DNA from: JBFWVR01 sp050246635
Lineage (GTDB): Bacteria; Acidobacteriota; Vicinamibacteria; Vicinamibacterales; UBA2999
Direction: 5' to 3'
Assembly: GCA_050246635.1 (NCBI GenBank)
Contig: JBFWVR010000004.1
Span: 372,001 to 436,000, forward strand
Length of the DNA: 64,000 bases
The number at the start of each line of letters is the position of its first letter. Position 1 is the stretch's first letter. Positions 14,358-22,633 of this stretch are shown piece after piece. Made by a program: the position numbers and the translations under genes. The notes under the pieces were generated by a model that worked only from the letters and a program-made list of their open reading frames with translations, made no database searches and was not told the DNA's origin.

Positions 14358-15238
14358 CGAGCCCGTCGCGCGACGCGGTCGCACTCCCGCCCCTCGCCCT
14401 GCTCCTCGCCACGGTCCCGGCCGTGGCCGGCAGCGTGCTGCTCATGCGCGCGGCCGGCGTCGGTCCCGGGCCGGTCGTACTGCAACTGGCCGCGTTCGGC
14501 CTCGTCGCCGTGCTGATGGTCGCGCCGCCACGCCGGCCGACACTCACGGCGTTTCCTTGCTGGGGCGTGCTGGTGCTGGCCGCAGCCCTTGCCGTGCCGG
14601 TCGTCGTCTACGACCAGGCCGGTCCGCAGCGGTGGCTGCTTCTCGGTGGGGTGCGACTCTATGTGGCACCGGTCGTCCTGCCGGTCCTGTTGGTGGCGCT
14701 GGGCCGCAACGGGGCTATGGCCGGATCACGCGCGGCCTGTGCCAGCCTTGCCGTCGCGGGTTCGGCCCTGGCGTTGCTGCTGCAGCCGGACGCGGCGCAA
14801 CTGGACGCTCTGGCCCTGTCGGTGCTGCCCGTGCTCTGGACGGCGTCACTCCCACGCGCGGCGAAGCTGGCCGTGTGGGCGGCGGTGGCCGCGTGCGCGG
14901 TGGCCGCGTGGCAACGTCCCGATCCGCTGCTCCCGGTGCCGCACGTGGAAGGGGTCTTCGACCTCGCGACCGCGTGGGGCCCGGTCGGGCTGCCGGCGGC
15001 CCTCGTGGCGGTGGCATTGCCCGTCGTGGGCCTGGCCTGGTCCGCGTGGGCGTCCGGGTCCATGGGCCTGCTGGCCGCGGCGGTGTACTACGCCACGGTC
15101 CTCGCGCACGCGCCCCTCCAGATCACGCCGATCCCATGGTTGGGGTTCGGCGCCGGCCCGTTGCTCGGGTACGGGCTCGTGTGCCTGGCAGCGGCGGGAC
15201 GGCCCAGCCCGCGTCGGGACACGCTTGCCGCCGGCTGA
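14354..15238 (+). CDS. Polytopic membrane protein with faint SEDS-like motifs
   Basis: A 294-residue, very hydrophobic protein with about eight membrane segments. The GTG start overlaps the preceding stop codon (GTGA). The words GPQRWLLLGG near residue 90 and LQPDAAQ near residue 139 recall the conserved GxxRW and QPD motifs of FtsW/RodA (SEDS) glycosyltransferases, in the same order and similar spacing. The protein is shorter than SEDS members (about 370-400 residues) and the resemblance is weak elsewhere. It may be a diverged SEDS relative or an unrelated membrane protein; I cannot decide from sequence alone. Confidence 0.7.
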   Translation: MTSPSRDAVALPPLALLLATVPAVAGSVLLMRAAGVGPGPVVLQLAAFGLVAVLMVAPPRRPTLTAFPCWGVLVLAAALAVPVVVYDQAGPQRWLLLGGVRLYVAPVVLPVLLVALGRNGAMAGSRAACASLAVAGSALALLLQPDAAQLDALALSVLPVLWTASLPRAAKLAVWAAVAACAVAAWQRPDPLLPVPHVEGVFDLATAWGPVGLPAALVAVALPVVGLAWSAWASGSMGLLAAAVYYATVLAHAPLQITPIPWLGFGAGPLLGYGLVCLAAAGRPSPRRDTLAAG

Positions 15239-15256
15239 CGCGGTATCCTCCTCCCG

Positions 15257-15625
15257 ATGCCCTACAGCGTGGCGGTCGAGGACGGCATCGCGCGCGTGCG
15301 GTTCTGGGGCGTCCTGACACGGGGCGAACTGCAGGCCGCCCTCGATGCGCTCGAGGCGCTGGAGGTGGAGCCGGGGCCGTCACTCAACCGGTTGATCGAC
15401 TCGAGCCGCGTCGAGCGGCGCGATGTCGACTGGCGCGATTACGCCGACGCCGTCCGGCAGCGCAAGACCCTCGTCCTGAAGAACCCCGTCCGGGCCGCAA
15501 TCCTCACGCTGCGCGCGGTGGACATGGGCTCGGCGCGGTCGTTCGAGATGATGCACGATCACCCCCAGATCGCGCTGCGCCTGTGCGCCTCCGAGGAGGA
15601 GGCGCTGGCCTGGCTGCGCGGCTGA
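15257..15625 (+). CDS. STAS/SpoIIAA-like domain protein
   Basis: A 122-residue single-domain protein. The alternating strands and helices (VAVEDGIARVRFWGVLTRGE, LNRLIDSSRVE, RAAILTLRAVDMGSARSFE) fit the SpoIIAA-like/STAS-like fold widespread in GC-rich bacteria, generally of unknown function. There is no ribosome-binding site; TATCCT lies 7 bases before the ATG, so the transcript may be leaderless. The next gene starts 20 bases downstream and may be in the same unit. Confidence 0.7.
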   Translation: MPYSVAVEDGIARVRFWGVLTRGELQAALDALEALEVEPGPSLNRLIDSSRVERRDVDWRDYADAVRQRKTLVLKNPVRAAILTLRAVDMGSARSFEMMHDHPQIALRLCASEEEALAWLRG

Positions 15626-15645
15626 TCGTCCCTGCTGGAGGAGCC

Positions 15646-16260
15646 ATGACGGGCGGAAAATTCGTGTGGGGCACCGTGCTGGTCCTGGCCCTGATCGTGT
15701 CCGGCTATGCACTCGCCGTGGCTCTCATCCCCGGTCTGCGGCCGCCGTTCGTGCAGGCGCTGTTCTCGGAGAAGGCCCTGCGGGCCTTCGGCCACCTCGC
15801 GGCCGGCGGCATTGCGCTGGCCACGGGGGCCGTCCAGTTCAGCACCCGCCTGCGGGTCGCCCGGCCAGCGGTCCACCGCCTGCTGGGCACGATCTACATC
15901 GTCACCGTCCTGATCAGCGGGCTGTCGGCGCTGCTGCTGGCGCCGGTCTCCACCGGCGGCCTCGCGGCACACTTCGGGTTTGGCGGGCTCGCCGTGCTGT
16001 GGGTGGCGAGTGCGGTCATTGCCTATGTCCGCGCGCGAGACGGCGAGTACGGCTCCCACCGCGAGTGGATGATTCGCAGCTACGCGCTCTGCCTGGCGGC
16101 GGTCACCCTGCGGATCTACCTGCCCGTGAGCCTGGCGGCCGGCGTGCCCTTCGAGGAGGCCTATCCGGCCATCGCCTGGCTCTGCTGGGTTCCCAACCTG
16201 GTCGTGGCGGAGTGGCTGCTGGTCCGCGGGCCGGTGGCGCGTCTCGATGCGGTCGCCTGA
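15646..16260 (+). CDS. DUF2306-like membrane protein
   Basis: A 204-residue integral membrane protein with six or seven hydrophobic segments. Family-type features include GAVQFSTRLRVARPAVHRLLG in the first half and the HREWMIRSYAL motif at about residue 141, both typical of DUF2306. A GGAGGA ribosome-binding site sits 5 bases upstream of ATG 15646. The long frame that extends 1 kb upstream is a shadow of the previous genes. Function in the family is unknown. Confidence 0.85.
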   Translation: MTGGKFVWGTVLVLALIVSGYALAVALIPGLRPPFVQALFSEKALRAFGHLAAGGIALATGAVQFSTRLRVARPAVHRLLGTIYIVTVLISGLSALLLAPVSTGGLAAHFGFGGLAVLWVASAVIAYVRARDGEYGSHREWMIRSYALCLAAVTLRIYLPVSLAAGVPFEEAYPAIAWLCWVPNLVVAEWLLVRGPVARLDAVA

Positions 16261-16373
16261 GGGCGCGAGGGACGGGGACATTCGTGACAGACCGCTTCCG
16301 AGGGAACAACGAGCCCGTTGCACGTGCCTGGCGCACGGACGCGCTATCATGAAGGGTGGCGGAGGTGATCGCC

Positions 16374-16862
16374 ATGCGCTCCGTTCTTCAGACAGTCTTC
16401 GCCGCCTGCCTGGTCGCCGTCCCTGCGACCGCCACTGCGCCACAGGACACGCCGAACACCTCCTGGACCCGCCTGGCCGCACAGGCACAGGTGGGGCAGA
16501 AGCTCGTGATCACGATCGCCGGCCCCGTGGACGTCGAAGGCCGGCTCCTCTCGATCGACACCGGATCGATCGTGCTCGAGCAGGCCGACACGCGCCGTTC
16601 GATTGCCGCCGACAACGTGCTCCGCGTGCGCCGCGCCGGCGTCCGGCGTCGCCACGTCATCATCGGCGCCCTCATTGGCTGGGCCACGGGAGCGGTCGGG
16701 GCCGCGCTGATCGATCGCCGGTCGTCGCACCCGTCCAGCACGGGCGAAGCGGCTGGCCTGGGTGGATTGTTCATCGGGTTGCCCGCGGGCGCGATCGTGG
16801 GGGCTCTCATGCCGACAGGACCGCCGCTCTACGAGGCCACCTCGGCAGCCGCGCTTCCGTAG
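16374..16862 (+). CDS. Exported protein with beta domain and glycine-rich membrane hairpin
   Basis: A 162-residue protein with a signal peptide (MRSVLQTVFAACLVAVPATA). The mature part has a small beta-rich domain (VEGRLLSIDTGSIVLEQAD, then RRSIAADNVLRVRRAG) followed by glycine/alanine-rich hydrophobic segments, like a glycine-zipper hairpin. The protein at 29078-29584 shares the same order of elements, so the two look like paralogues. The start at 16374 keeps the signal peptide; 16356 is an alternative. Function unknown. Confidence 0.72.
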   Translation: MRSVLQTVFAACLVAVPATATAPQDTPNTSWTRLAAQAQVGQKLVITIAGPVDVEGRLLSIDTGSIVLEQADTRRSIAADNVLRVRRAGVRRRHVIIGALIGWATGAVGAALIDRRSSHPSSTGEAAGLGGLFIGLPAGAIVGALMPTGPPLYEATSAAALP

Positions 16863-16929
16863 TGGAACGCTCCGCTCGCCGGGCGCCGGCGTTCAGTCGC
16901 TGCCGAGCGCACGGCAGCTGGCTCGTGCC

Positions 16930-17262
16930 ATGACACCGTTGATTGCGATCAAACTCCTCCACACCCTCGTGTGGGCCTTCTTCGCCGTCTGCATCGCCGC
17001 GATCCCTGTCTGTGCACTGGCCGGCGATGTCTCCTGGGCCGCGGTCTTCATCGGCATCGTTGCCGTGGAAGTGGTGGTCCTCGTCTCGAATCGGATGCGA
17101 TGTCCCCTCACCGATGTCGCGGCGCGTTATACGGACGCGCGCGTGTCGAACTTCGACATCTATCTCCCGGAGTGGCTGGCACGACACAACAAGGTCGTCT
17201 TCGGCGGGCTGTATCTCGCCGGAATCGCGGTGACCCTCGTGCGTTGGATGCTGCAGACATGA
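16930..17262 (+). CDS. Small membrane protein with CPLT motif
   Basis: A 110-residue protein with three membrane segments (about residues 5-27, 33-50 and 88-108). The loop reads RMRCPLTDVAARYTDARVSN, then FDIYLPEWLARHNK, a conserved-looking cytosolic or periplasmic segment resembling DUF2784-type proteins. Its stop overlaps the next start by four bases (ATGA), so the two are coupled. Function unknown. Confidence 0.7.
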   Translation: MTPLIAIKLLHTLVWAFFAVCIAAIPVCALAGDVSWAAVFIGIVAVEVVVLVSNRMRCPLTDVAARYTDARVSNFDIYLPEWLARHNKVVFGGLYLAGIAVTLVRWMLQT

Positions 17263-17828
17263 CAAGCATGAGCCTCAGGATCGCAGGTGTGCTGGCTGCG
17301 TGCGGCATGGCACTGCAGCCGGACGCGCCACTCGAACTGGGGCGCGTCGAACGCGACCTCACCGGCGACGGCCGGCCGGAGATCCTGCGCGTGGTGGGCA
17401 CGAGACGATCGGCGGACCGCATGGACGCGGTGTTCACGATCGAATCCGGCGGCGCCCTCGTCTATCGGACCGAGCTGCGGCCGCTCACACCGCAGGCATT
17501 CGACGCCGGGCCGCCACTCACGCACGACGAGTACGAGATCACGCTTCGGCAGTTCGGCGGCTGGTTCTTCGACGCCCGGAAGTTCCAGACCCCCGAGGCT
17601 TTCCTCGAGGCGCTGCACGACAGCGTCCCGCTGCACGTGGCACGGATCCCCGTGGTGATCGCAGGAAATCGACCCGAACACGAACACCGGGACGGCGCGG
17701 CGATCTGGGCGGAAATCCGCGCCTCACCGGTGACGATCTTCACGTTCTCGCCAGGCGGTGACGCCCTCACGGCGATTGGCTGGAGCGCCCGCGCCGGGCG
17801 CTTCTATTCGCTGCTCGAGTGCTGCTAG
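17259..17828 (+). CDS. Hypothetical exported protein
   Basis: A 189-residue protein with a short hydrophobic N-terminus (SLRIAGVLAACGMALQ) that may be a signal or lipoprotein sequence. The rest is a mixed alpha/beta domain with DLTGDGRPEILRVVG at about residue 30, which resembles an FG-GAP/calcium-loop repeat (DxTGDGxxE). ATG 17259 overlaps the previous stop; ATG 17268 is an alternative. No family is recognised. Confidence 0.65.
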   Translation: MTSMSLRIAGVLAACGMALQPDAPLELGRVERDLTGDGRPEILRVVGTRRSADRMDAVFTIESGGALVYRTELRPLTPQAFDAGPPLTHDEYEITLRQFGGWFFDARKFQTPEAFLEALHDSVPLHVARIPVVIAGNRPEHEHRDGAAIWAEIRASPVTIFTFSPGGDALTAIGWSARAGRFYSLLECC

Positions 17829-17847
17829 GCTTGGGTCGGCGTTCCCC

Positions 17848-18003
17848 ATGCCCGAGCCCTTCGTCCATTGGACCGACCTGTCGCGTGCCATTCTCGGCGA
17901 GTGCCTCCGCGACGCCTCCGCGGCCGGCAGGATTCCGGCCCGCGAGGCGGCGGCGCTGGCGCCGGACGCCCGTCTGGAGCTCCTGGCGGCCGAACGGAGG
18001 TAG
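17848..18003 (+). CDS. Possible 51-residue protein
   Basis: A short frame (MPEPFVHWTDLSRAILGECL...) with balanced composition and GC-rich third positions, lying in the 210-base space between two clearer genes. It contains two predicted helices. There is no good ribosome-binding site and no family match that I know. It could equally be non-coding. Confidence 0.3.
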   Translation: MPEPFVHWTDLSRAILGECLRDASAAGRIPAREAAALAPDARLELLAAERR

Positions 18004-18038
18004 GTTAGTGGTGATGCAGCGCCAGACATCCGCGTGTC

Positions 18039-18542
18039 ATGCCTGAGTCCCCACGTCGCGGCCTTCACCTCGCGGCCAACGTCTTCGACGTCTGGACCTT
18101 CAGACGAAGCGGAGGCGACGTCGAGTTCCTGTTGCTGTACACCTCCAAGGAGAAGGCCACCCGCCATTTCAACGGCGGGCGGTTCTGGCAGATACCGAGC
18201 AACGCGGTCGGCGACGGCGAGTCCGTGACGGACGCCGTGCGCCGGCTGCTCGAGGGCTTCGGGCTCCAGGCCCGGCGCGTCTGGGCGGGCGAGCACGCGT
18301 ACCTGATCTACAACCGGCGCTTCGAGAACATGCAGGCGATTGCGGTGTTCGCCGCCGAGGTGGGAGACGCGCCGGTGCGCCTTGATCCTGTGGAGCACGC
18401 GGAGCACGTGTGGCTGCCGATGGAGGCCTGCCTCGAGCGGGTACACTACCGCGGGCTGAAGGACGGCCTGCGATCCGTGCACGAGTATGTGACGGGAGTG
18501 CCCGAGCCGGCTCGCGAGTTGCTCCTGTACGAGGCACCATGA
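18039..18542 (+). CDS. Nudix-fold protein with degenerate catalytic box
   Basis: A 167-residue Nudix-domain protein. The Nudix box region (about residues 60-82) reads GDGESVTDAVRRLLEGFGL: the first glycine and glutamate are present, but the catalytic REUXEE core is replaced by RRLLEG, so two of the metal-binding glutamates are missing. It may bind rather than hydrolyse nucleotides or NDP-sugars. The stop overlaps the next gene's ATG by four bases, placing it first in a coupled run of three genes ending at 20298. Confidence 0.78.
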   Translation: MPESPRRGLHLAANVFDVWTFRRSGGDVEFLLLYTSKEKATRHFNGGRFWQIPSNAVGDGESVTDAVRRLLEGFGLQARRVWAGEHAYLIYNRRFENMQAIAVFAAEVGDAPVRLDPVEHAEHVWLPMEACLERVHYRGLKDGLRSVHEYVTGVPEPARELLLYEAP

Positions 18543-19504
18543 CGTCGATTCCCTCCGGTCCGACCAACGACACGGTGCTCGACTGGCTGCTCGACGCGGA
18601 TCCGTCGATCCGCTGGCAGGTCATGCGCGACCTCCTGGGAGCGTCGGCGGACGAGGTGACCGCCGAGCGATCGCGCGTGGCGGCAGAGGGCTGGGGTGCG
18701 CAACTGCTGGACGAGCAGCGCCCGGACGGACAGTGGGGCGACGGCGCCGACCTGCCGTTCTGGTGGACAAACCTGTACACGCTCGTGTTCCTGCGCGACC
18801 TTGGCGTCGATCCGGCGTCCGATCGCGTGCGCACCGCCATCACCCGCGTGCGTGATCAGGTCACGTGGGGGCCGGAGTTCGGCGACTCGCCCTTCTTCGA
18901 CGGCGAGGTCGAGCCGTGCATCAACGGCCGGGTGCTCGCGCTCGGGGCCTATTTCGGGGAGCGGCGCGACCGCCTGGTGGAACGCCTGCTCGGCGAACAA
19001 CTAACGGACGGCGGCTGGAACTGCGAGGCCGAACGCGGCTCGGTCCGGTCGTCGTTCCACACCACGATCTGCGTGCTCGAGGGGCTGCTGGCCTTCGAGC
19101 AGGCGTGTGGCCCCGTCGCGGCCATCGCCGACGCCAGGCACCGTGCGCACGAGTACCTGCTCGAGCGGCGGCTGTGGCGCCGCCGATCCACCGGCGAGGT
19201 GATTGATCCGGGCTGGACGGCGTTCGCGTTCCCGCCGCTCTGGCACTACGACGTGCTTCGGGCGCTCGACTACCTGCGCGCCGCAGGCGTCACGCGCGAT
19301 CCGCGCATGGACGAGGCACTCGCCGCGGTCCGCGATCGCCGGACGAGCGACGGACGCTGGCGGCTGGACGTGCGGCACAAGAACACGTTGCACGAGGAGA
19401 TCGCCGGGGAGGTCGGCGAGGTCAATCGCTGGGTCACGCTGCAGGCGCTCCGCGTGCTGGGCGCGGCGGCGGGCGACCAGCCCGAAGGAACCACGAGCGC
19501 ATGA
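18539..19504 (+). CDS. Squalene-cyclase-like alpha-alpha toroid protein
   Basis: A 321-residue protein of the terpene cyclase/protein prenyltransferase toroid fold. QW-like repeat ends are seen three times: DGQWGDGADLPFWW, DGGWNCEAERG and DGRWRLDVRH. Real squalene-hopene cyclases are about 600 residues with a DXDD motif, which is not present, so this is a short non-cyclase member. Its ATG overlaps the Nudix-like gene stop and its own stop overlaps the nitrilase start, so all three are coupled. The function is unknown. Confidence 0.8.
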   Translation: MTSIPSGPTNDTVLDWLLDADPSIRWQVMRDLLGASADEVTAERSRVAAEGWGAQLLDEQRPDGQWGDGADLPFWWTNLYTLVFLRDLGVDPASDRVRTAITRVRDQVTWGPEFGDSPFFDGEVEPCINGRVLALGAYFGERRDRLVERLLGEQLTDGGWNCEAERGSVRSSFHTTICVLEGLLAFEQACGPVAAIADARHRAHEYLLERRLWRRRSTGEVIDPGWTAFAFPPLWHYDVLRALDYLRAAGVTRDPRMDEALAAVRDRRTSDGRWRLDVRHKNTLHEEIAGEVGEVNRWVTLQALRVLGAAAGDQPEGTTSA

Positions 19505-20298
19505 GCACGATCAGGATCGCGTTGGCAAACCTCCGGGTGCCGTCCACGCGGGAGGAGTCGGTGTCCCTCGCCAGTGCGGCCGTCGGGGAGGCGAGCCGCG
19601 AGGGCGCGGCCGTCGTCTGTTTCCCGGAATGCTTCGTCCCGGGCTACCGGTGGCCGGGCACGAGCATGCCGCCGCCGGACGCGGCGTTCCTCGAGCGCGC
19701 CTGGTCGGAGGTGGCCGCCGCGGCGAGGGACGCGGCGATCACGGTCGTCCTGGGCACGGAACGCCTCACCGGCGATGGCCTCCAGATCACCGCGTGCGTG
19801 ATCGATCCCGACGGCACGATCCAGGGATGGCAGGACAAGGGACAGCTCGATCCCTCCGAGGAAGCCACCTACCCCGCGTTCGGCACGACCCGGCGGGTGT
19901 TTACGGCCGGTCCCCTCACGTTCGGGATCGCAATCTGCCACGAGGGCTGGCGGTACCCGGAAACTGTGCGCTGGGCGGTGCGGCGGGGCGCGCAGGTCGT
20001 CTTCCACCCCCACGCCCACGTGGCCGAGCCTGGCAGCTATCGCCCGACGACCTTCGCGGACCCGGCGAATACGTTCCACGAGAAGGCCCTCCTGTGTCGC
20101 GCCGCGGAGAACACCTGCTACATGGCCTCGGTCAACTGCGCCAGCGAGGGCTCGGGCACGACCTCGGCGATCGCCCGACCCGACGGCACGTTGCTGTGCC
20201 ACCAGCCGTATGGGCAGGCGGGCCTGCTCGTCGCCGACCTCGACCTCGAGGCCGCAACCGGCCTCCTCGCGTCCCGGTGCCGCACGTCGCCGATTTGA
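19501..20298 (+). CDS. Carbon-nitrogen hydrolase (nitrilase superfamily)
   Basis: A 265-residue nitrilase-superfamily amidase. The catalytic triad is complete: glutamate in FPECFVPGY (E43), lysine in QDKGQLDPSE (about residue 112) and cysteine in ICHEGWRYPE (about residue 147). These enzymes hydrolyse amide or nitrile bonds; the group fits small-amide or N-carbamoyl substrates, but specificity cannot be read. The gene is translationally coupled to the toroid protein before it. No signal peptide. Confidence 0.88.
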   Translation: MSTIRIALANLRVPSTREESVSLASAAVGEASREGAAVVCFPECFVPGYRWPGTSMPPPDAAFLERAWSEVAAAARDAAITVVLGTERLTGDGLQITACVIDPDGTIQGWQDKGQLDPSEEATYPAFGTTRRVFTAGPLTFGIAICHEGWRYPETVRWAVRRGAQVVFHPHAHVAEPGSYRPTTFADPANTFHEKALLCRAAENTCYMASVNCASEGSGTTSAIARPDGTLLCHQPYGQAGLLVADLDLEAATGLLASRCRTSPI

Positions 20299-20448
20299 GA
20301 AGCGGCCCTTGCGCCGGGCGCGGTATGACAGAATCCGACGAGCGTCGCGAGGCCACTGCGGCGCCGCGACGTGGCTCGCCGTGGACAGGCGCGCGCCTCA
20401 CACGTCTCGGCCGCCATGTCGCACCAGTCGCGTCATCGTGAGGTCACC

Positions 20449-20820
20449 ATGCCGAATTCCGCGCCGTTCGAACCCGTGGCTGACGTCATCCAGCGCAGCC
20501 TGAGCATTCGTCACGTCTACGGCGAGCCCGTGGAGCGCGGCGCGGTGACCGTCATCCCGGTTGCCCAGGTCGCCTTCGGCTTCGGCGCCGGCGGTGGACG
20601 ACGGCCGGGCCGCCGCCGCAAGGCCGACGCGGACGAAGCCTCGCGGCCGGAGGAGCAGGGCTCGGGTGGCGGCGGCGGCGTGCGTATGACGCCGGTCGGT
20701 GTGCTCGAGATCGGTCCCGGTGGCACACGCTTCGTTCCCTGCCGTTCGCTTACGCCCTGGCTGATCGGCGCGGCGGTGGGACTGGCCGCCGGCCTGCTGA
20801 TGGCCGCCCGCCGGCGATAG
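20449..20820 (+). CDS. GerW (YtfJ)-family protein
   Basis: A 123-residue GerW/YtfJ-type protein. The hallmark glycine-rich stretches are visible: VAFGFGAGGG and GSGGGGGVRMTPVGVLEI, followed by a C-terminal membrane segment (LIGAAVGLAAGLLMAA). In Bacillus the homologue is a sporulation/germination factor; in non-sporulating bacteria its job is unknown. The start at 20449 is supported by GAGG 5-8 bases upstream; ATG 20416 is an alternative. Confidence 0.85.
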   Translation: MPNSAPFEPVADVIQRSLSIRHVYGEPVERGAVTVIPVAQVAFGFGAGGGRRPGRRRKADADEASRPEEQGSGGGGGVRMTPVGVLEIGPGGTRFVPCRSLTPWLIGAAVGLAAGLLMAARRR

Positions 20821-20853
20821 GCGCCTGCCATCCGTTCGAGGAGACACAGACTG

Positions 20854-21912
20854 ATGAGCGTGGCCATCATCGGCGCGGCCGGCAGTTGCGGGCGCCAGCT
20901 TGCCGCACAACTGCTCGAGCGGCGAGTGTTGCCGGCCTCCGATCGGCTGCAACTCGTCGGCCACGAGGGCGGGGCCAGTGGCCACGAGCTCTGGGGACTG
21001 CGTGCCGACCTCGAAGATGCCTTCGGGGACGAGGCCCCGGCGGTGGAGGTGGTGCTCGATCCCGCCGCCGTCGACGCGGAGCTCGTCGTGATGCTCGCGG
21101 GCGCGACCATCTCGACCGATCCGAACGCCCCGATCGACCGCGCGGCACTCGGTCACACGAACCGCCAGCTGTTCGTCCAGTACGCCGAGGCCCTCGCGAG
21201 CCGGGCGGGTGGCCCACCCGTGGTGATCGTGCAGTCGAACCCCGTGGAGCTCGGCGTGCAGGTGTTCGCCGAGCGGCTGCCGCGCACCCGCGTGCTCGGT
21301 GCCGGGGCCTGGTCCGACACCCTGCGCCTGCGCGCGGAGATCGCGGCAGACCTGCAGGTGGATCGCACACAGGTGCATGCGTCGATGTTCGGCCAGCACC
21401 GCGACCACGCGGTGCCGGCCTGGAGCCTGGTGCGTGTGCGCGGCACCGCTCCGGCCGACGTCGCCGCGTGCGTCGCGCGGGCGAGGCATGGGCGTGTGCT
21501 GGCGGATCTGCCGCAAGAGGTCGTCTCCCACAAGGTCGCGATGCTCGACCACGTGCGCGCCGGCCGTGTGCTCGAGGCCTACGACATGGTCCAGGCCCTG
21601 CCCGCCGATCTACGCGCCGTCGTGAAGCCGTTCTTCACGCACTTCACCGCCGGCCGCACGACCGAACTGGCCACGGCGCATGCCGTCGCGGACATCGTGA
21701 GCGCCCTCGTGACAGGCCAGCAGCTCGTCGTCTCCGCCCAGGTGCGTCTCGATGGCGAATGGCTTGGCGTGCGCGGCATCGTCGGCGCCCCGATCGTGCT
21801 CGCGCCGGACGGCTGGGAGCACGTCCACCCGGTGTCGTTGCCGCCGGACGAAGCCGCGGCCGTGGGTGCCGCGGCGGACGCCATTGCCGCGGCCAACGCG
21901 GCGGTCGCCTGA
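20854..21912 (+). CDS. Malate/lactate dehydrogenase-like protein
   Basis: A 352-residue member of the LDH/MDH superfamily. The Rossmann motif GAAGSCGRQLA is at residues 7-17. A substrate-type arginine is found in SDTLRLRAEIA and the catalytic histidine in GQHRDHAVPAWS (about residue 188). GAGG lies 10 bases upstream of the ATG. The family oxidises 2-hydroxy acids with NAD; the exact substrate (malate or another) is not certain because the active-site loop is divergent. The next gene follows after 3 bases. Confidence 0.82.
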   Translation: MSVAIIGAAGSCGRQLAAQLLERRVLPASDRLQLVGHEGGASGHELWGLRADLEDAFGDEAPAVEVVLDPAAVDAELVVMLAGATISTDPNAPIDRAALGHTNRQLFVQYAEALASRAGGPPVVIVQSNPVELGVQVFAERLPRTRVLGAGAWSDTLRLRAEIAADLQVDRTQVHASMFGQHRDHAVPAWSLVRVRGTAPADVAACVARARHGRVLADLPQEVVSHKVAMLDHVRAGRVLEAYDMVQALPADLRAVVKPFFTHFTAGRTTELATAHAVADIVSALVTGQQLVVSAQVRLDGEWLGVRGIVGAPIVLAPDGWEHVHPVSLPPDEAAAVGAAADAIAAANAAVA

Positions 21913-21915
21913 TCG

Positions 21916-22584
21916 ATGACGACGGCCGGGGTGCTCGTCCTGGCCCTGATCGACAGCATCAACCCCTCGGCCATCGTCGTGACGCTCTGGCTGCTGTCGG
22001 TGGCCGGCGCGCGCGCCTCCAGCCAGGTCGCCGTGTACGTCGGCGCGATATTCGTGACGTACTTCACGCTCGGCGCCGCCGTGCTGCTCGGCGTGGACCT
22101 CCTGCTGCCTTCCGTCGGCGGCGCCTTCAACGGGACACCCGGGCTGATCGTGCAGACGCTGGTCGGGGGGGCCTTGCTCCTGTACGGCCTGACCGCCCCC
22201 GACACCCCCGCGCCAGCCGACGCACCGCCACGCCAGGCGACCCGTACCTACGCTGGCCTCGTCGTGCTCGGCGTGACGGTCACCGCGCTGGAACTGCCCA
22301 CGGCGGTGCCGTACTTCGCGGCCCTGGCGCTCATGGTCCAGGCGCGGCTGGCCGTGGCGGCCTGGATGCCGTTGCTGGTGATCTACAACGTCATCTTCGT
22401 GATGCCCCCACTCGCCCTGCTCGCGGGGCATCTCTTCTTCAGCCGGCGACTCAGTCACCCGTACGACGCTCTCCGCTCGCGCCTCGAGCGGGGCGCGCGC
22501 AGCACGGCCCTGTGGATCGCGGGCGCCGTGGGAGGCTGGCTTTTCCTGACCGGTGCAATCGAACTGCTCGCGCGCCTGCGCTAG
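21916..22584 (+). CDS. GAP/LysE-like membrane transporter
   Basis: A 222-residue integral membrane protein with six hydrophobic segments. The opening ALIDSINPSAIVVTLWLL is typical of GAP-family (Sap/LysE-superfamily) proteins, and a matching ALELPTAVPYFAALALM motif starts the second half. Members export small molecules or glycolipids. It begins three bases after the dehydrogenase stop, so they are one operon. Substrate unknown. Confidence 0.78.
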   Translation: MTTAGVLVLALIDSINPSAIVVTLWLLSVAGARASSQVAVYVGAIFVTYFTLGAAVLLGVDLLLPSVGGAFNGTPGLIVQTLVGGALLLYGLTAPDTPAPADAPPRQATRTYAGLVVLGVTVTALELPTAVPYFAALALMVQARLAVAAWMPLLVIYNVIFVMPPLALLAGHLFFSRRLSHPYDALRSRLERGARSTALWIAGAVGGWLFLTGAIELLARLR

Positions 22585-22633
22585 TGTGCGCCTCTCCGGC
22601 CGGTGAGCCGTGTGGGATACTGGGCGCCCCCGA

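Noticed and set aside
14557..15645. Upstream extension of the DUF2306-like gene by about 360 codons
   Set aside because: It overlaps two real genes in another frame; a strong ribosome-binding site and family start are at 15646.
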